Shown here piece after piece: positions 1 through 9,856 of a stretch of 64,000 nt of DNA. This DNA comes from Hymenoscyphus infarciens (lineage: Eukaryota > Ascomycota > Leotiomycetes > Helotiales > Helotiaceae). The DNA lies in assembly GCA_001414345.1 (NCBI GenBank), contig LLCB01000136.1:62001-126000 (forward strand). Reading direction: 5' to 3'. Position 1 is the first letter of the stretch. Every line of letters begins with the position of its first letter. The notes below the pieces were generated by a model. The model was not told the DNA's origin. It did no database searches and worked only from the letters and a program-made list of their open reading frames with translations. Made by a program: the position numbers and the translations under genes.

Positions 1-3000
1 GTCATCTGGTCTTGTTGCTGGGCCGAGTAGCGGTTGTGATGTTGCGTTTGTTGGTGTTGGAGGCCCGCCTGATTCATCGGGTACCGAGCGACGAGTTCGG
101 GACCAAGCAGTGCAACATTTGAGCACCAGTAAGAGGAGGAGTAGACTGATAATGGAAAATAGAGCAATAAACGGAAGCCAGTTTGTGAAAGCAGTGAGAC
201 GATTCTTCCCTTGGGTTTCATTCGTCGGGGGAGCTGGGTTGGACGTCGAGTCGGGTGTCGGGCTGCAGTCCTCATTTGTGGGATCAACATTGCAATCGAC
301 TTCGATGGCTGTCTGGTTCGCGCCCTGATCAACACCTTGATCCATCTCAGCAAATCCTTGAAAATCTTTCATGTCAGTAGAAGTATTATCTGCCCGATGA
401 TTTATCTTTGGTGATGACTGAGAAGACTTTTCCAAGAGGTTGTCTTCCCGCTTCGAGCTTTGGACTCCGGCATCCTGAGTGACAAGACCACCGATCGCAA
501 CTGATGACCCTATCATCGTACATTCTTCAACTCGCTCACACCGCTTAGTTATCTGCTTGTTCATCTCACTTTCTGCCTCAAAGACCATCATTTTTATTCC
601 GACACGTCCCTGTCTGTAGGCGACCTCGGATCGATTGAGAATTTGAGTGGATATCTCAAGTATCCAGTCTATCACACAGTTTTTGACGGGTCCGCAATGA
701 TGAGCTGCCCCTTCGATCGTCTTTTCGGTTGCGAGCACCACCGCGGCAGCATGTTCGTGTATGTCTGATTGCTGAAATGGCTGAACAATATACAGGAGAT
801 GTCGCCCTTCTACGCCGATTGCCAATTGTATGTCACACCAACCATTGACTTTGCACACTCTATGTGTCCCTTTTCTCATCTCTCTTTCTACCCAGAGGAG
901 TATTGTGGTTTTATTGGTGTTTGTGAATTCATGAGTAATGGGGGGGACCGCATCGTTGCCAACTTGTACCGAAACTGTAAACTCTGTTAAACAGTGTTTC
1001 ATCCCATGCTTTCTGCAATGCTCAGTCCAGTCTGCTGTCGTACTTAGCATGTAATCCTCTACCCAGAGGAGCATTTGTGGATTTGTTTTGTTGTCTCCGA
1101 GTTCATGATCGATTTTCTCATCGACAACTTTGCGTATCGCTGCAATATCGCCATTCATGATTTCCAATACGTTTTCAGCGCTGTCCCTCGTCTCCAGTTG
1201 GCTTAATTCTTCCGCATAATGCCCCTCTCCAGATTGAGCCGAGTTTTGGAAATTTTCAAGCAGCTCATGGTACCGTTGCTGGAAAGTCCTGAGATCATCA
1301 CCTTGCAGCGTGAACTCATTTTCTTCCTTGCACAGCTCAATTATCATCTTTTCAACCCGGAGGACTATCTTTGTCTGTTCAGTTCCAAACTCTTGAGCGA
1401 CGGGGAATACAGCATCGAGAATCTTGCGCATGGCTGCAATATCGTCGTCCATGATTTCCGAGGTTTTCCTGGGACTGTCCCTCTTCTCTGCTGGAATTGA
1501 GCCTTCTGTGAGACTTGGAGGTCCCTTCAAGTCCAGGAATGGGATAAGAAGTCCATCTGATCTCTTTCCGGCAGGCTGCCAATCCATCGAACCCAGAAAC
1601 TCATGAACCTTCTTCTCAAACTTCTCCGAGAACAGAGTGACATCCTGCTGGGTGCAGTAGCTCAATTCCATACATGATCGGAGCGAATCTTCAGTTGCCA
1701 ACTCTGCCACATACTTGAGTGCTCGCTCCGCGTATTCTTTGTCAAGGCGAAATTCGCGAATGATAGGGAGTACCGCGTAGAAGATTCTATTTGCCATTTC
1801 CATTGTCTGGTCCATTCCTGTTGAGAATTCGACGGGGTAATTTCCTCTAGCTAAACGCGACTTCTCGGTGCTCAATTCTTCAACAGGTCCGTTTGATCTC
1901 TTGTCATTATCAGGAAGGAGGTAAAAAATAGTCGAATAGAGAAATGTCGAAGACTCTTCTTCCCAAAGCCCGACAAAAGATTGAAGATCTCCCATACCGC
2001 AATTCACAGGCTCCTTGCAATGTTCAATGATAGCATCAGCTGTTGCTTGTGTCTCGAAAAGTTGTACATTTTCCAGGAACTCCTGTATCCGATGGACATC
2101 TATTTTTTGAGCATGGAGTTCACGGGTCTTTGGAATAGCCGCGCGGAAAATTTTGGTTGTAGTTTCGAGATTAAAGCCATCAAATTCCAAGGGCTCGGCG
2201 GTGAATTCCTTGAAGAAATTGTCTTCGAGATTGTCTTCTTCATGAATATCCTGAGTGCTCTTCCATGTCTTAATCTCTTCGTTCACCCTTTTAATTTCTT
2301 TGTCCCCGTCTTGGTTCGTGCATCCCACTGTCTTGCGACATTCTTCTCGGAAATCCTTTTCAAACAGGCTTAGTTCATTGATTTTCCAATTGAAAATATT
2401 GATCGAACTTTCTGTTCTAATTTTCCCGCTGGTAGTTTTCTGGAGCTCGTCAACACAAACGTCATTTGCCGCCATTTGGTCAACCGGAAAATTTCTTTTC
2501 GCGGACGCTGGAAAATCTGGGGAATGTAGCAGGCTGGCAGACTTTTGGGTTCGATCCCGGAACTTCTGTCTTATGGTTGCTAAGACCTGTTCGTTGCATC
2601 CTTCGGTTATAGGGCACATGTCCTCGAGCTCCTTCAACTGGCTAGGTAACTGCTCGTCGATGAATGCTTCGAAGTCCTTCATCGTAAGTTCAGGTAGTCC
2701 AATTTGCACAGGGTTTTGTGTGATAGTGTCCATATTTTGCCCCCAGTTTTCAATTATCTGGTTGATAAGAGCCCATTTTTCTTTCGAAAGGTCCCTGCTA
2801 AGCAGTGAGAATGAAACTTCCCGGGAGTGTAATGATTTGGCAGTTTGTTGTGCTCGATCTTTCATCTCCTGGAGTCTCGTCGCGAGAACCTGGTCGTCGC
2901 ATCCTCCCATCGAGATACATTGGTTCTGGGAAATCTTTTCCCCGACACGGAACATCTCATCGGCAATTGTATCAAACAGGTTCTTAGATCTAGGCAAATC

Positions 3001-4815
3001 AATTTGGTTGAGTTGCCGTACAAGAGTGTCCATTTGTGTTCCAAACTCTACAAGACTTCGGTCAAACGCGTCTGTTGAAGCGTCTCGAGAGTGTATAGCA
3101 GCAGCAAACTTTGAAGCACGATCCCTCATTTTCTGCGTGATCGCTGCCAGATCATGGTCGTTGCATCCTTCGACTGCAACGCATTGTTCTTGTGTACCCT
3201 GGTTGATCACCCGTATCCACTCATCGACGGTTTGATCGAAGGCTTTCCTAGCCCCAGGTGCTCCTGATGCTGCGAGTTTCTGTGCGAGATTGTCCGCGGA
3301 TTTCCCAAATGCTTCAATCCTTCCCTCAACAGAAGCCCACTCCTCCGATGAAAGGTCCCTGCCCGTCAGTGGTAAAGCTGGGGAAGATATCAAATCTGAA
3401 GACTTTTGAATCCGATCTTTCATGCTTTGAACCATCGTTAGTACGTCGTGTTCAGTGCATCCCCTGGTACCAATGCACTTTTCCCGAAAGTGCTCGGCAT
3501 TTGCACTTATTAGATCTTCAGCTTGCTGGTCGAATGTCTCACGGCCGAGTTGAGGCAGATTTAATGGATCCAATGTGGCGAGTTTTCTGGCAAGATCATC
3601 CATGGTTTTGCCAAAGACTTCTGTTTGTTTGTCGAACTCTGCCCACTCGTCCTTTGAAATGTCCCTTATGGCCAACTGGTCAACGTCTCGAGACTGAATC
3701 AAACTTTTGAGCGACCGCAATTTGGTTTCAGCCTTCTGGACTGCATTCTCCACATCCTTCTCAGTGCAATCAGGAAGACGAAGACAAGACTTCCCAATGG
3801 CCTCAGTAGTTTGACGGAGTAGAGTCTCCGTTTGTTCGTCCCACTCCTTCTTGCCAAGTCCCGGGACTCCCATCTGCCACAGTGGTGCGATAGATTGATA
3901 GTATTTGACCAAGTCTTCAATGTCCTTGTCGAAATCTGACCAGTTTTGCCACCAGGAGTCCACTCTTTTTGTCAAAGGGCCATCGTCTGGAGAGCGTGTG
4001 AATTTACCATACTCGGTGTGAAGTTTTCGAAGGGCTTTATCCTCCTCCTCTTGCTTGTCACAGCCATCCAGAGTTCTACAGAATCTTCTGATGAAAATAT
4101 CTGTATACGAGATTGCGTCCGAAATCATTTCGTTCCATTCTATTGTCTCGTATTCCAGTTGATACTTTGATACAACAGATTCCAGAAATGCAGTTGTGTT
4201 GTCAATGAGCTTGTCGATTTCATGCCAACTTGACAGTGGACCATGTTGTAGCAAAGGGACAAAACGACAAATTCGAGTTCGGTATTTTTGCTCGATACTT
4301 TCCAGATCCTCTTTGGAACAACCCTCCCAGAAAGGGCATTGTGAGCGTATCTCCTTCGTGAACTCTTGAGTCTGATTCGCAATAATCTCATCGTAATCCT
4401 TTTTCCCATGATAGCTCGTCCCATTAGGTGACATCAGAATTTCGCGGTCTTTCCAATAACCATCATATGCAATCCATCTATCAACTTGAGCCCTGTGGTC
4501 TTTAAAATGTTCCTTGTCTTTCGACTGGCGCCCTTCGAGGTCTTTTCCATAAAGCCTCGCAATCAAACCCCTCCTCCCTTCCCCCAAAATCCCCTCCACC
4601 ATCCCTCCACCACCAGGCTTCAAAATCTCAACTCCATTCCCCTTCTGCCTCACAACCTCATCAATATGATATACTGAGCCGTCAGGCGAGGGACCGAAGG
4701 CATCATTCGAGGAACCAAGCACAGAGCCCCCAGGCGAAAAACCCAAAACCCTCGCCGAAGGATAAAGAACAAGCAACACAAAAAACGAAAAGAAAGCCCA
4801 ACGTATGCGTTTCAT
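1..4815 (-). CDS. Large membrane-anchored protein with repeated C-x5-C modules (partial, 3' end outside window)
   Basis: A single open frame runs from the ATG at 4815 to base 1 without a stop, giving about 1605 codons, and continues off the left edge. The first 25 residues are basic then hydrophobic (MKRIRWAFFSFFVLLVLYP), a signal peptide or anchor. Near the visible C-terminus (about 125-190) lies a hydrophobic stretch (LPFIALFSIISLLLLLVLK) followed by a CC and a basic Pro/Thr-rich tail, suggesting a type I membrane protein with a cytoplasmic tail. Between them the protein is polar, helical and repetitive: at least 13 pairs of cysteines spaced exactly C-x5-C recur, often as C-x4-G-C followed by an amphipathic helix such as EQVLATIRQKFRDR. 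I recognise no catalytic domain. Frame continuity was checked at several points. It could be a cell-surface or wall-associated protein; the function is unknown. Confidence 0.85.
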   Translation of the reverse strand, partial: MKRIRWAFFSFFVLLVLYPSARVLGFSPGGSVLGSSNDAFGPSPDGSVYHIDEVVRQKGNGVEILKPGGGGMVEGILGEGRRGLIARLYGKDLEGRQSKDKEHFKDHRAQVDRWIAYDGYWKDREILMSPNGTSYHGKKDYDEIIANQTQEFTKEIRSQCPFWEGCSKEDLESIEQKYRTRICRFVPLLQHGPLSSWHEIDKLIDNTTAFLESVVSKYQLEYETIEWNEMISDAISYTDIFIRRFCRTLDGCDKQEEEDKALRKLHTEYGKFTRSPDDGPLTKRVDSWWQNWSDFDKDIEDLVKYYQSIAPLWQMGVPGLGKKEWDEQTETLLRQTTEAIGKSCLRLPDCTEKDVENAVQKAETKLRSLKSLIQSRDVDQLAIRDISKDEWAEFDKQTEVFGKTMDDLARKLATLDPLNLPQLGRETFDQQAEDLISANAEHFREKCIGTRGCTEHDVLTMVQSMKDRIQKSSDLISSPALPLTGRDLSSEEWASVEGRIEAFGKSADNLAQKLAASGAPGARKAFDQTVDEWIRVINQGTQEQCVAVEGCNDHDLAAITQKMRDRASKFAAAIHSRDASTDAFDRSLVEFGTQMDTLVRQLNQIDLPRSKNLFDTIADEMFRVGEKISQNQCISMGGCDDQVLATRLQEMKDRAQQTAKSLHSREVSFSLLSRDLSKEKWALINQIIENWGQNMDTITQNPVQIGLPELTMKDFEAFIDEQLPSQLKELEDMCPITEGCNEQVLATIRQKFRDRTQKSASLLHSPDFPASAKRNFPVDQMAANDVCVDELQKTTSGKIRTESSINIFNWKINELSLFEKDFREECRKTVGCTNQDGDKEIKRVNEEIKTWKSTQDIHEEDNLEDNFFKEFTAEPLEFDGFNLETTTKIFRAAIPKTRELHAQKIDVHRIQEFLENVQLFETQATADAIIEHCKEPVNCGMGDLQSFVGLWEEESSTFLYSTIFYLLPDNDKRSNGPVEELSTEKSRLARGNYPVEFSTGMDQTMEMANRIFYAVLPIIREFRLDKEYAERALKYVAELATEDSLRSCMELSYCTQQDVTLFSEKFEKKVHEFLGSMDWQPAGKRSDGLLIPFLDLKGPPSLTEGSIPAEKRDSPRKTSEIMDDDIAAMRKILDAVFPVAQEFGTEQTKIVLRVEKMIIELCKEENEFTLQGDDLRTFQQRYHELLENFQNSAQSGEGHYAEELSQLETRDSAENVLEIMNGDIAAIRKVVDEKIDHELGDNKTNPQMLLWVEDYMLSTTADWTEHCRKHGMKHCLTEFTVSVQVGNDAVPPITHEFTNTNKTTILLWVEREMRKGTHRVCKVNGWCDIQLAIGVEGRHLLYIVQPFQQSDIHEHAAAVVLATEKTIEGAAHHCGPVKNCVIDWILEISTQILNRSEVAYRQGRVGIKMMVFEAESEMNKQITKRCERVEECTMIGSSVAIGGLVTQDAGVQSSKREDNLLEKSSQSSPKINHRADNTSTDMKDFQGFAEMDQGVDQGANQTAIEVDCNVDPTNEDCSPTPDSTSNPAPPTNETQGKNRLTAFTNWLPFIALFSIISLLLLLLVLKCCTAWSRTRRSVPDESGGPPTPTNATSQPLLGPATRPDD

Positions 4816-5886
4816 TTTTCGATCAATGGCTGCTCGATGGTAGGGTGGTACCCAGGGTTGCGGTGGTGGTCGTAAGGGTCGGAGGTCTTTTTGTGTTGGT
4901 GGCATGGCTTTTGGTGGAAAGATGCGGATGTGAGATTGGGTTGGGTGACTGGTGGATGTGTGATGCCAGTTTATTGTGAGGGGAGTGGAGTGTGGAGAGT
5001 AGAGATGTCGATGGAGTTTAATTTGTGGGTATCGATGGACTTTGGCTCTGATGAAGAGAGACTGCTGCTCGATGAAGCAGCGGGCACTGCCTCTTGGTGT
5101 GAAGTAGCTGGGTATTGAGAGTTAGCGAGTACTTGATATGATAAACGAGGGGATACGTACTTGATGAGACAAATAGATGGAAATTTGTGATGGCTTGTCC
5201 CTGGTGGAAGCCTGTGGTGTCGACCTGCCTCCGTGCAATGGAACCCGAAAACTCTACGACAAGAGCAATGTAAGAGCAAGGTGTGTTGTAATGAAGCGTA
5301 ACAATGACTTGGAGCACTCTTGATGATAAAGTGATGATGGAAAACCAAGAGACGCCGGAGAATGATGGCGGTGTGAATAGGGGTAAGCTTGTTGGGTGAT
5401 GATGTTGATGGAAGAATGAAAGAGAAGAGAGACGAAGAAAGAATCTTGGGTGAAAGAGCATGGGGAAGGAGCAATGGCTAGAACTGAAGGAAAGAGCGAC
5501 TCGGAAATGTAGTCGTGATGTTGAGAGGGAAGGAGCGATACTCGCTTGTCTCTTTCTCTCGTTCGGGTTGAGGAAGGAACGATCTCAATCCCAACCTCGA
5601 CCCTGGAACTTAGAAGGAAGCAACGAGCCAGTGTGGGTTCTTGGAAAAGTATTTCCTATCATGAGATGAACCCCTTTTTCCCCTCTCCACGAAGAACCTC
5701 TTCTGAAGTCCTGGGACAGTTAACGTGCTGTTCGGGGGAAGTTGCAACCAACCTAGTACAAACACAACCCCAAGTACGACGAAACTGATCTCTCACTCAC
5801 CGAACCACACGCCTCCTAGAAAAAGTCATAAACTCATAAAAACTACCACATCGGGTATCAAAAAGAAGATTGAAAAGAGAGAAACG
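4816..5886. other. Intergenic region between the C-x5-C gene and a Zn2Cys6 regulator gene
   Basis: This holds the upstream region of the large minus-strand gene and the 3' flank of the regulator ending at 5887. Several overlapping frames of 70-170 codons occur on both strands, but none has recognisable composition, a domain or plausible splice structure. No RNA gene or transposon is seen. Confidence 0.5.
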
Positions 5887-8108
5887 CTACAACCCATGCC
5901 CAACCCCATTCTGCGCCCTCCCATGCCCATAAGCCCCATGCAACCCATGATTCGCAACCCCCGCACCACTCTTCGCCCAATCCCCACTCGACAGCGCCCT
6001 AATATGTCCAAAGCTCGGCTGCGAAAGGAAATTGGGTGGGCTATGACTGGACCTCGAAACCTCTCGCTTCCTCTGATGCAACTCGCCCAGAATCCCCTCA
6101 CTCTGAGCCTCAAAACTACTCAAAAGCGCCTTCGAATCTTCCCACCTCTCCCCAAAAGTCTTGAGAGTTTCTTTGATATGCCTAACACAGTTGATACTTC
6201 TCTCAACACTGTCGACACCAGCATTTCCCGGCAAAGGCGGCGGTGGCGTCCCCCCTGCACTCGAATTATAAGGAATCACGCCCCCAAGAAGCACCTCCTG
6301 CTCAGCACTCAACACCGCCAGAAACTGAGACCCAACAAAGTAAACTCGCAGGGCATCATGATAAGTATAAAAAGCCTTATTAACAGGATCTCGGCAAATC
6401 GGGAAAATCTTCTGCATGTACGCAATACTATACTCAAAGATAAGCGTCCTCCCATACGGACTCACACTCTGAATCCTACAACTCGGCGCAAGACAGTACA
6501 CATAGCTATAAAGCAGTTCCAAATCGAAGAATTCTTTGAACGAGAGCGGGAGAGAATCGGGAAAGGATTCAGACCAATCCCGCATTTCTTGGCAGACTTG
6601 CCAGATGTATGTCGTGGGATCTTGGAGGAGCGTGCGCGAAGATTGGAAGAGCTCTTGGTACCAACTTGATTGCACGAAACGGAGCTGGAATAGCAGGCCG
6701 GCTGTTTCGAGAGAGTGTTGGCCGGTGAGGGAGGTGGTTGTGGTATTGGTCTCGGGGATCCAGGGGAGGTCGACGGCTGTGGAGTCATCTGTGAATGAGA
6801 AGCAGCGTGCGTGGACCATACTTATTGACCTATACTTTGTCAGTCTTGTTGACTCAAGAACAGATGAGGAGAACTACCTATCAAGGGAATAGACGCAGTA
6901 AAATATTCGACGGCGCATATCTAGTGTTACCTTGTCGGCCTGTTGTTCGCTTGGTGGATCTTGGTGGAAGCCCAAGTCTACCACTGCGCGACAAGCGAAG
7001 CCAATTAATTGCCAGCTATCGAAATGGGCCGGATCTAGCATCGAGTATTGAACAAGTAAAACGAGGGCTTGTATTTGTGCCACATAGCCCGGTATGAGGA
7101 CCTTATCTGCGTATTGTAACGCTCGACTGACCCAAGTTACCCCTTCTGTGTAGTAGGCGTCCCTGTTGCTCCTTGATTGGCTGGTGTTTCCGATCGCAAG
7201 AACCATATATAATAGCCAGTGTTCAAAGTCAGTAACAGGTCGTCCATCTTCTTGGTAAACGGCGTCTAGAGCGTTAAGCAATGCCGTTTCCGAGAATACT
7301 GGGAAAAGTGTATATATGTTGTCAAGATAATACTGAACCAATCCCATGGCAGCCGGCCTTGAGGATAATTGAAATGGCTCTGGTTGGGGCATTACTTCCA
7401 AGTTTGTAGCTGCAAGGATCAGACGCCCGAATGTCATATTGGTAGTAGACGACTCGAAATCTCGAGTAGTAGCATTGACAGAGCTACATGTAGTTAGTAG
7501 AGAAGCAGATCCGAAGTTGGGTTTCAACTTACAGAAATCCAAAGTCCGAAACCAATTCGTTCACATCAGCCGCCTCTCTTCGTCTTGCTGCTTTGCCATG
7601 AATTGCAGCGCGTATGGTCGCAAGTGAGTCTTTGCGATCGGGGATCGCAACAGGCATATCGACATCATGCATCGCCACTGATGCTTTTCGAGATCTCGCA
7701 TATGCGATTTTTCTTTCTAATTTCTCCACACGTGATTCAAGTGAGGCAACGTAGCTGTGAAACACATTTGTTAGTCTCCTGGATCAGGGAGTTGAGATCT
7801 AGTCCGACCAACCTTCTCTCCTTTCCTTTTGCGAATTGGTCATTGGCACTTGAACATTCAAGAACCCTCCCCGATTTCTCACAAGCAGTGCAAGCTGGCA
7901 ATTTGCCATCACACTTTTCACATATTAGCCTCTGGGTCGTTAGAATGAAGCAAAGCTATCAAACCTTTATTTTTGCAGAGCGACCTGAGTAGATTAGAAT
8001 ATTGAATCAATGAAGATTGAAGTTCCACTCACATCTTGAGCAAGCCGAAACTGGCCTCGAAACCCTCAGTAGAGGGGTATCTGCCAAGCTAGGATGTGAT
8101 CGAGGCAT
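5887..8108 (-). CDS. Zn2Cys6 fungal-specific transcription factor (6 exons)
   Basis: Hand-built exons on the minus strand are 8108-8033, 7984-7965, 7913-7813, 7754-7533, 7483-6878 and 6820-5887. They sum to 1959 nt (652 residues plus stop), with GT-AG introns of 48-58 bp. A perfect zinc binuclear cluster appears only after removing two introns: cysteines at residues 23, 26, 33, 40, 43 and 52 (C-x2-C-x6-C-x6-C-x2-C-x8-C). It is followed by a short coiled coil (SYVASLESRVEKLERK) and the phrase FLSVNATTRDF. The middle part, with YLDNIYTLFPVF and IGFACRAVVDLGFHQDPP, is the fungal-specific transcription factor domain (PF04082-like). The tail is Gly/His/Pro-rich. It should be a nuclear DNA-binding regulator; target genes cannot be told. 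It is divergent from a second regulator at 9857. The tiny 20 bp second exon is fixed by the cysteine spacing. Confidence 0.9.
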
Positions 8109-8889
8109 TTTCCTTGATCGCGTAGCAAGGCTGTTTTAATTGAATGGTTGAGATGACTTGGGATTTTACATTTTCTTACACAAACACAAACAAGTAATTG
8201 AGAAGAGAGTGATAAGAAATTGCCCCAGATAGCCGACCAAAGGTGTTGGTATCAGGTCTTCTATTGCAGCCAAAGGGATTTATTACCGACCGGAGGTTGA
8301 GAAAGAAGCTGCTTTGGTAGTTGATCCTTTTTTCAAGGGGAACTTTACAACCACAGTCGTTACCACGCGGCACAGCGCCTCACCGATGATGTACGATGCC
8401 GTAGAGTTGCGGGGCCGTCTAAACTGAGAGAGGGTAAGACTGATATGGAGATGGTGAGCAGGAAGTGATGCCGATTTGGGGGCGACAGATATGTGCAACC
8501 TTGAATTGTCGATAGCAGAGCAAGGTGGTGATGGTCGTGATTTAGGTTTGTGGCATTTGAACTCGTCGGGATTTCTGCCTGCTGGACAGGACAAGACAAG
8601 AGCCTTACTTTTTCCTCGATATTTCTGTCGAGGGAATTGTACTGGGGTTCCAATTGGGCGTGTTGGAAAGCCGTTGATGCTGGTGGGTGGCGTGAGATCT
8701 GGGCGTTGGCTCACACTGGTCCGTGGAACTGAAGGCAAACTTGAAGTCCGTACTGTAAAGACTTGACAGATGGAAATGGAAGATTGGAAGGTCTTGAGAA
8801 GTGTTCTCTACGGATCGGCAATACCCCGTAACTGGTAGGAAGGCGCCAAGGCCGAATTGATGCCCGCGCCTAACATGGTAGACGCGGTT

Positions 8890-8930
8890 AGAGGGAGAGG
8901 GAGAGGGAAGAGGAGGGGGAGGGGGGGGTT
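8890..8930 (+). repeat. G-rich purine tract
   Basis: Imperfect GAGGGAGAGG units run into a stretch with five or more successive G-runs ending in eight G. The pattern fits a simple-sequence tract with G-quadruplex potential on the plus strand. Confidence 0.7.
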
Positions 8931-9351
8931 GCAGGTGGTCGGTGAGGAAATCGAAGGATTCGTGATCCCGTGACTAACGCGACGATAAGGGTTTAATGCA
9001 GGTAGAAGGGAGGGCCTCTGTATCTGTTTCTGTTACCCCTCGCTCACCGCTGACGAAACTCGAACAAGGAGAACAAGGCCTTTGTTTCACTTCGTCAGTG
9101 CGTGGAGTAGCATTGCCGGACATCTTCCAAAGTTGAAAGTTGAAAGTACAGTAGGAGTTGCTATTTATACAATTTATTAGGTAATCCTGGAGAGATAGGA
9201 GAAAGAATTGGGTGAAATACAAGAAATCATGAAGCCAATTTTAAGATTATACGTACTCTAATAGAAGTCAGGCTGTAACGAGTCCCTTCGGCCAATAGCC
9301 AATGGCCAATGGCCAGCACAGTGCCGGTACTAGTAACATAAATGAGGGGGA

Positions 9352-9399
9352 GGTATAGGATAGGTATAAGATAGGTATAGGATAGGTATAGGATAGGTA
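9352..9399. repeat. 11 bp minisatellite, about four units
   Basis: The unit GGTATAGGATA is repeated head to tail about four times with one A/G variant. A short GGCCAAT repeat precedes it at about 9288-9316. It lies between the two divergent regulators. Confidence 0.85.
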
Positions 9400-9856
9400 C
9401 ATCAAACAGGGACCATCGTCGGCCAGATTTGTCGATATTCTCCACTCTCTTTCCTTAATCAGTAGGTGCAGCCTTCTTGTCCCATGATGCTCGCACGCAG
9501 ACACCAACGCGAACAATACTCGAGTACAACTGCCCATATCCATATCCAATTCTCAATCATGTCTTCACGTTGACCACACCCTTAATCCCCAGAGCCTTGG
9601 AGCCTTGGAGCCTTGACACAATTTCCCCCTGAATCCTACAGTAGTCAGTACATCGCGACTTTCGCCCGTCGCCTTGCGCTGCCATTCCAATCGACGACCG
9701 GGTCCTTACACGGTCGAGAAACGGTACACGGCTACAGCAATATAGAACTTCCAACACCACCCTTGAATCTATAATGGTGATGAATGCAAACGAAAGCCCA
9801 GCTCATATACATATTACCCAGCCCAGCATAAATCAGGATTACCAAACACCACGTCT

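Larger units (their letters stand above)
8109..9856. other. Divergent intergenic region between two Zn2Cys6 regulator genes
   Basis: About 1.75 kb separates the start codons of two regulators transcribed away from each other. It contains a purine/G-rich run at 8890-8930 and an 11 bp tandem repeat at 9352-9399. Frames of 60-150 codons here overlap on both strands and show no domain or splice logic, so no gene is called. Confidence 0.5.

Noticed and set aside
2255..3235. 326-codon plus-strand frame
   Set aside because: It is antisense to the long minus-strand C-x5-C frame, lacks domain-like content, and is a shadow of the real coding strand.
4971..5474. 167-codon minus-strand frame upstream of the C-x5-C gene
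   Set aside because: Ser/His/Leu-rich reading of a leader-like region with a second overlapping frame (5018-5461); no recognisable domain.
5725..6669. 314-codon plus-strand frame
   Set aside because: It is antisense to the last exon of the Zn2Cys6 regulator; Pro/Arg/Thr-rich shadow text only.
8283..8738. 151-codon minus-strand frame between the two regulators
   Set aside because: Overlapping frames exist on both strands, composition is Ser/Pro/Arg-rich, and there is no domain or splice context.
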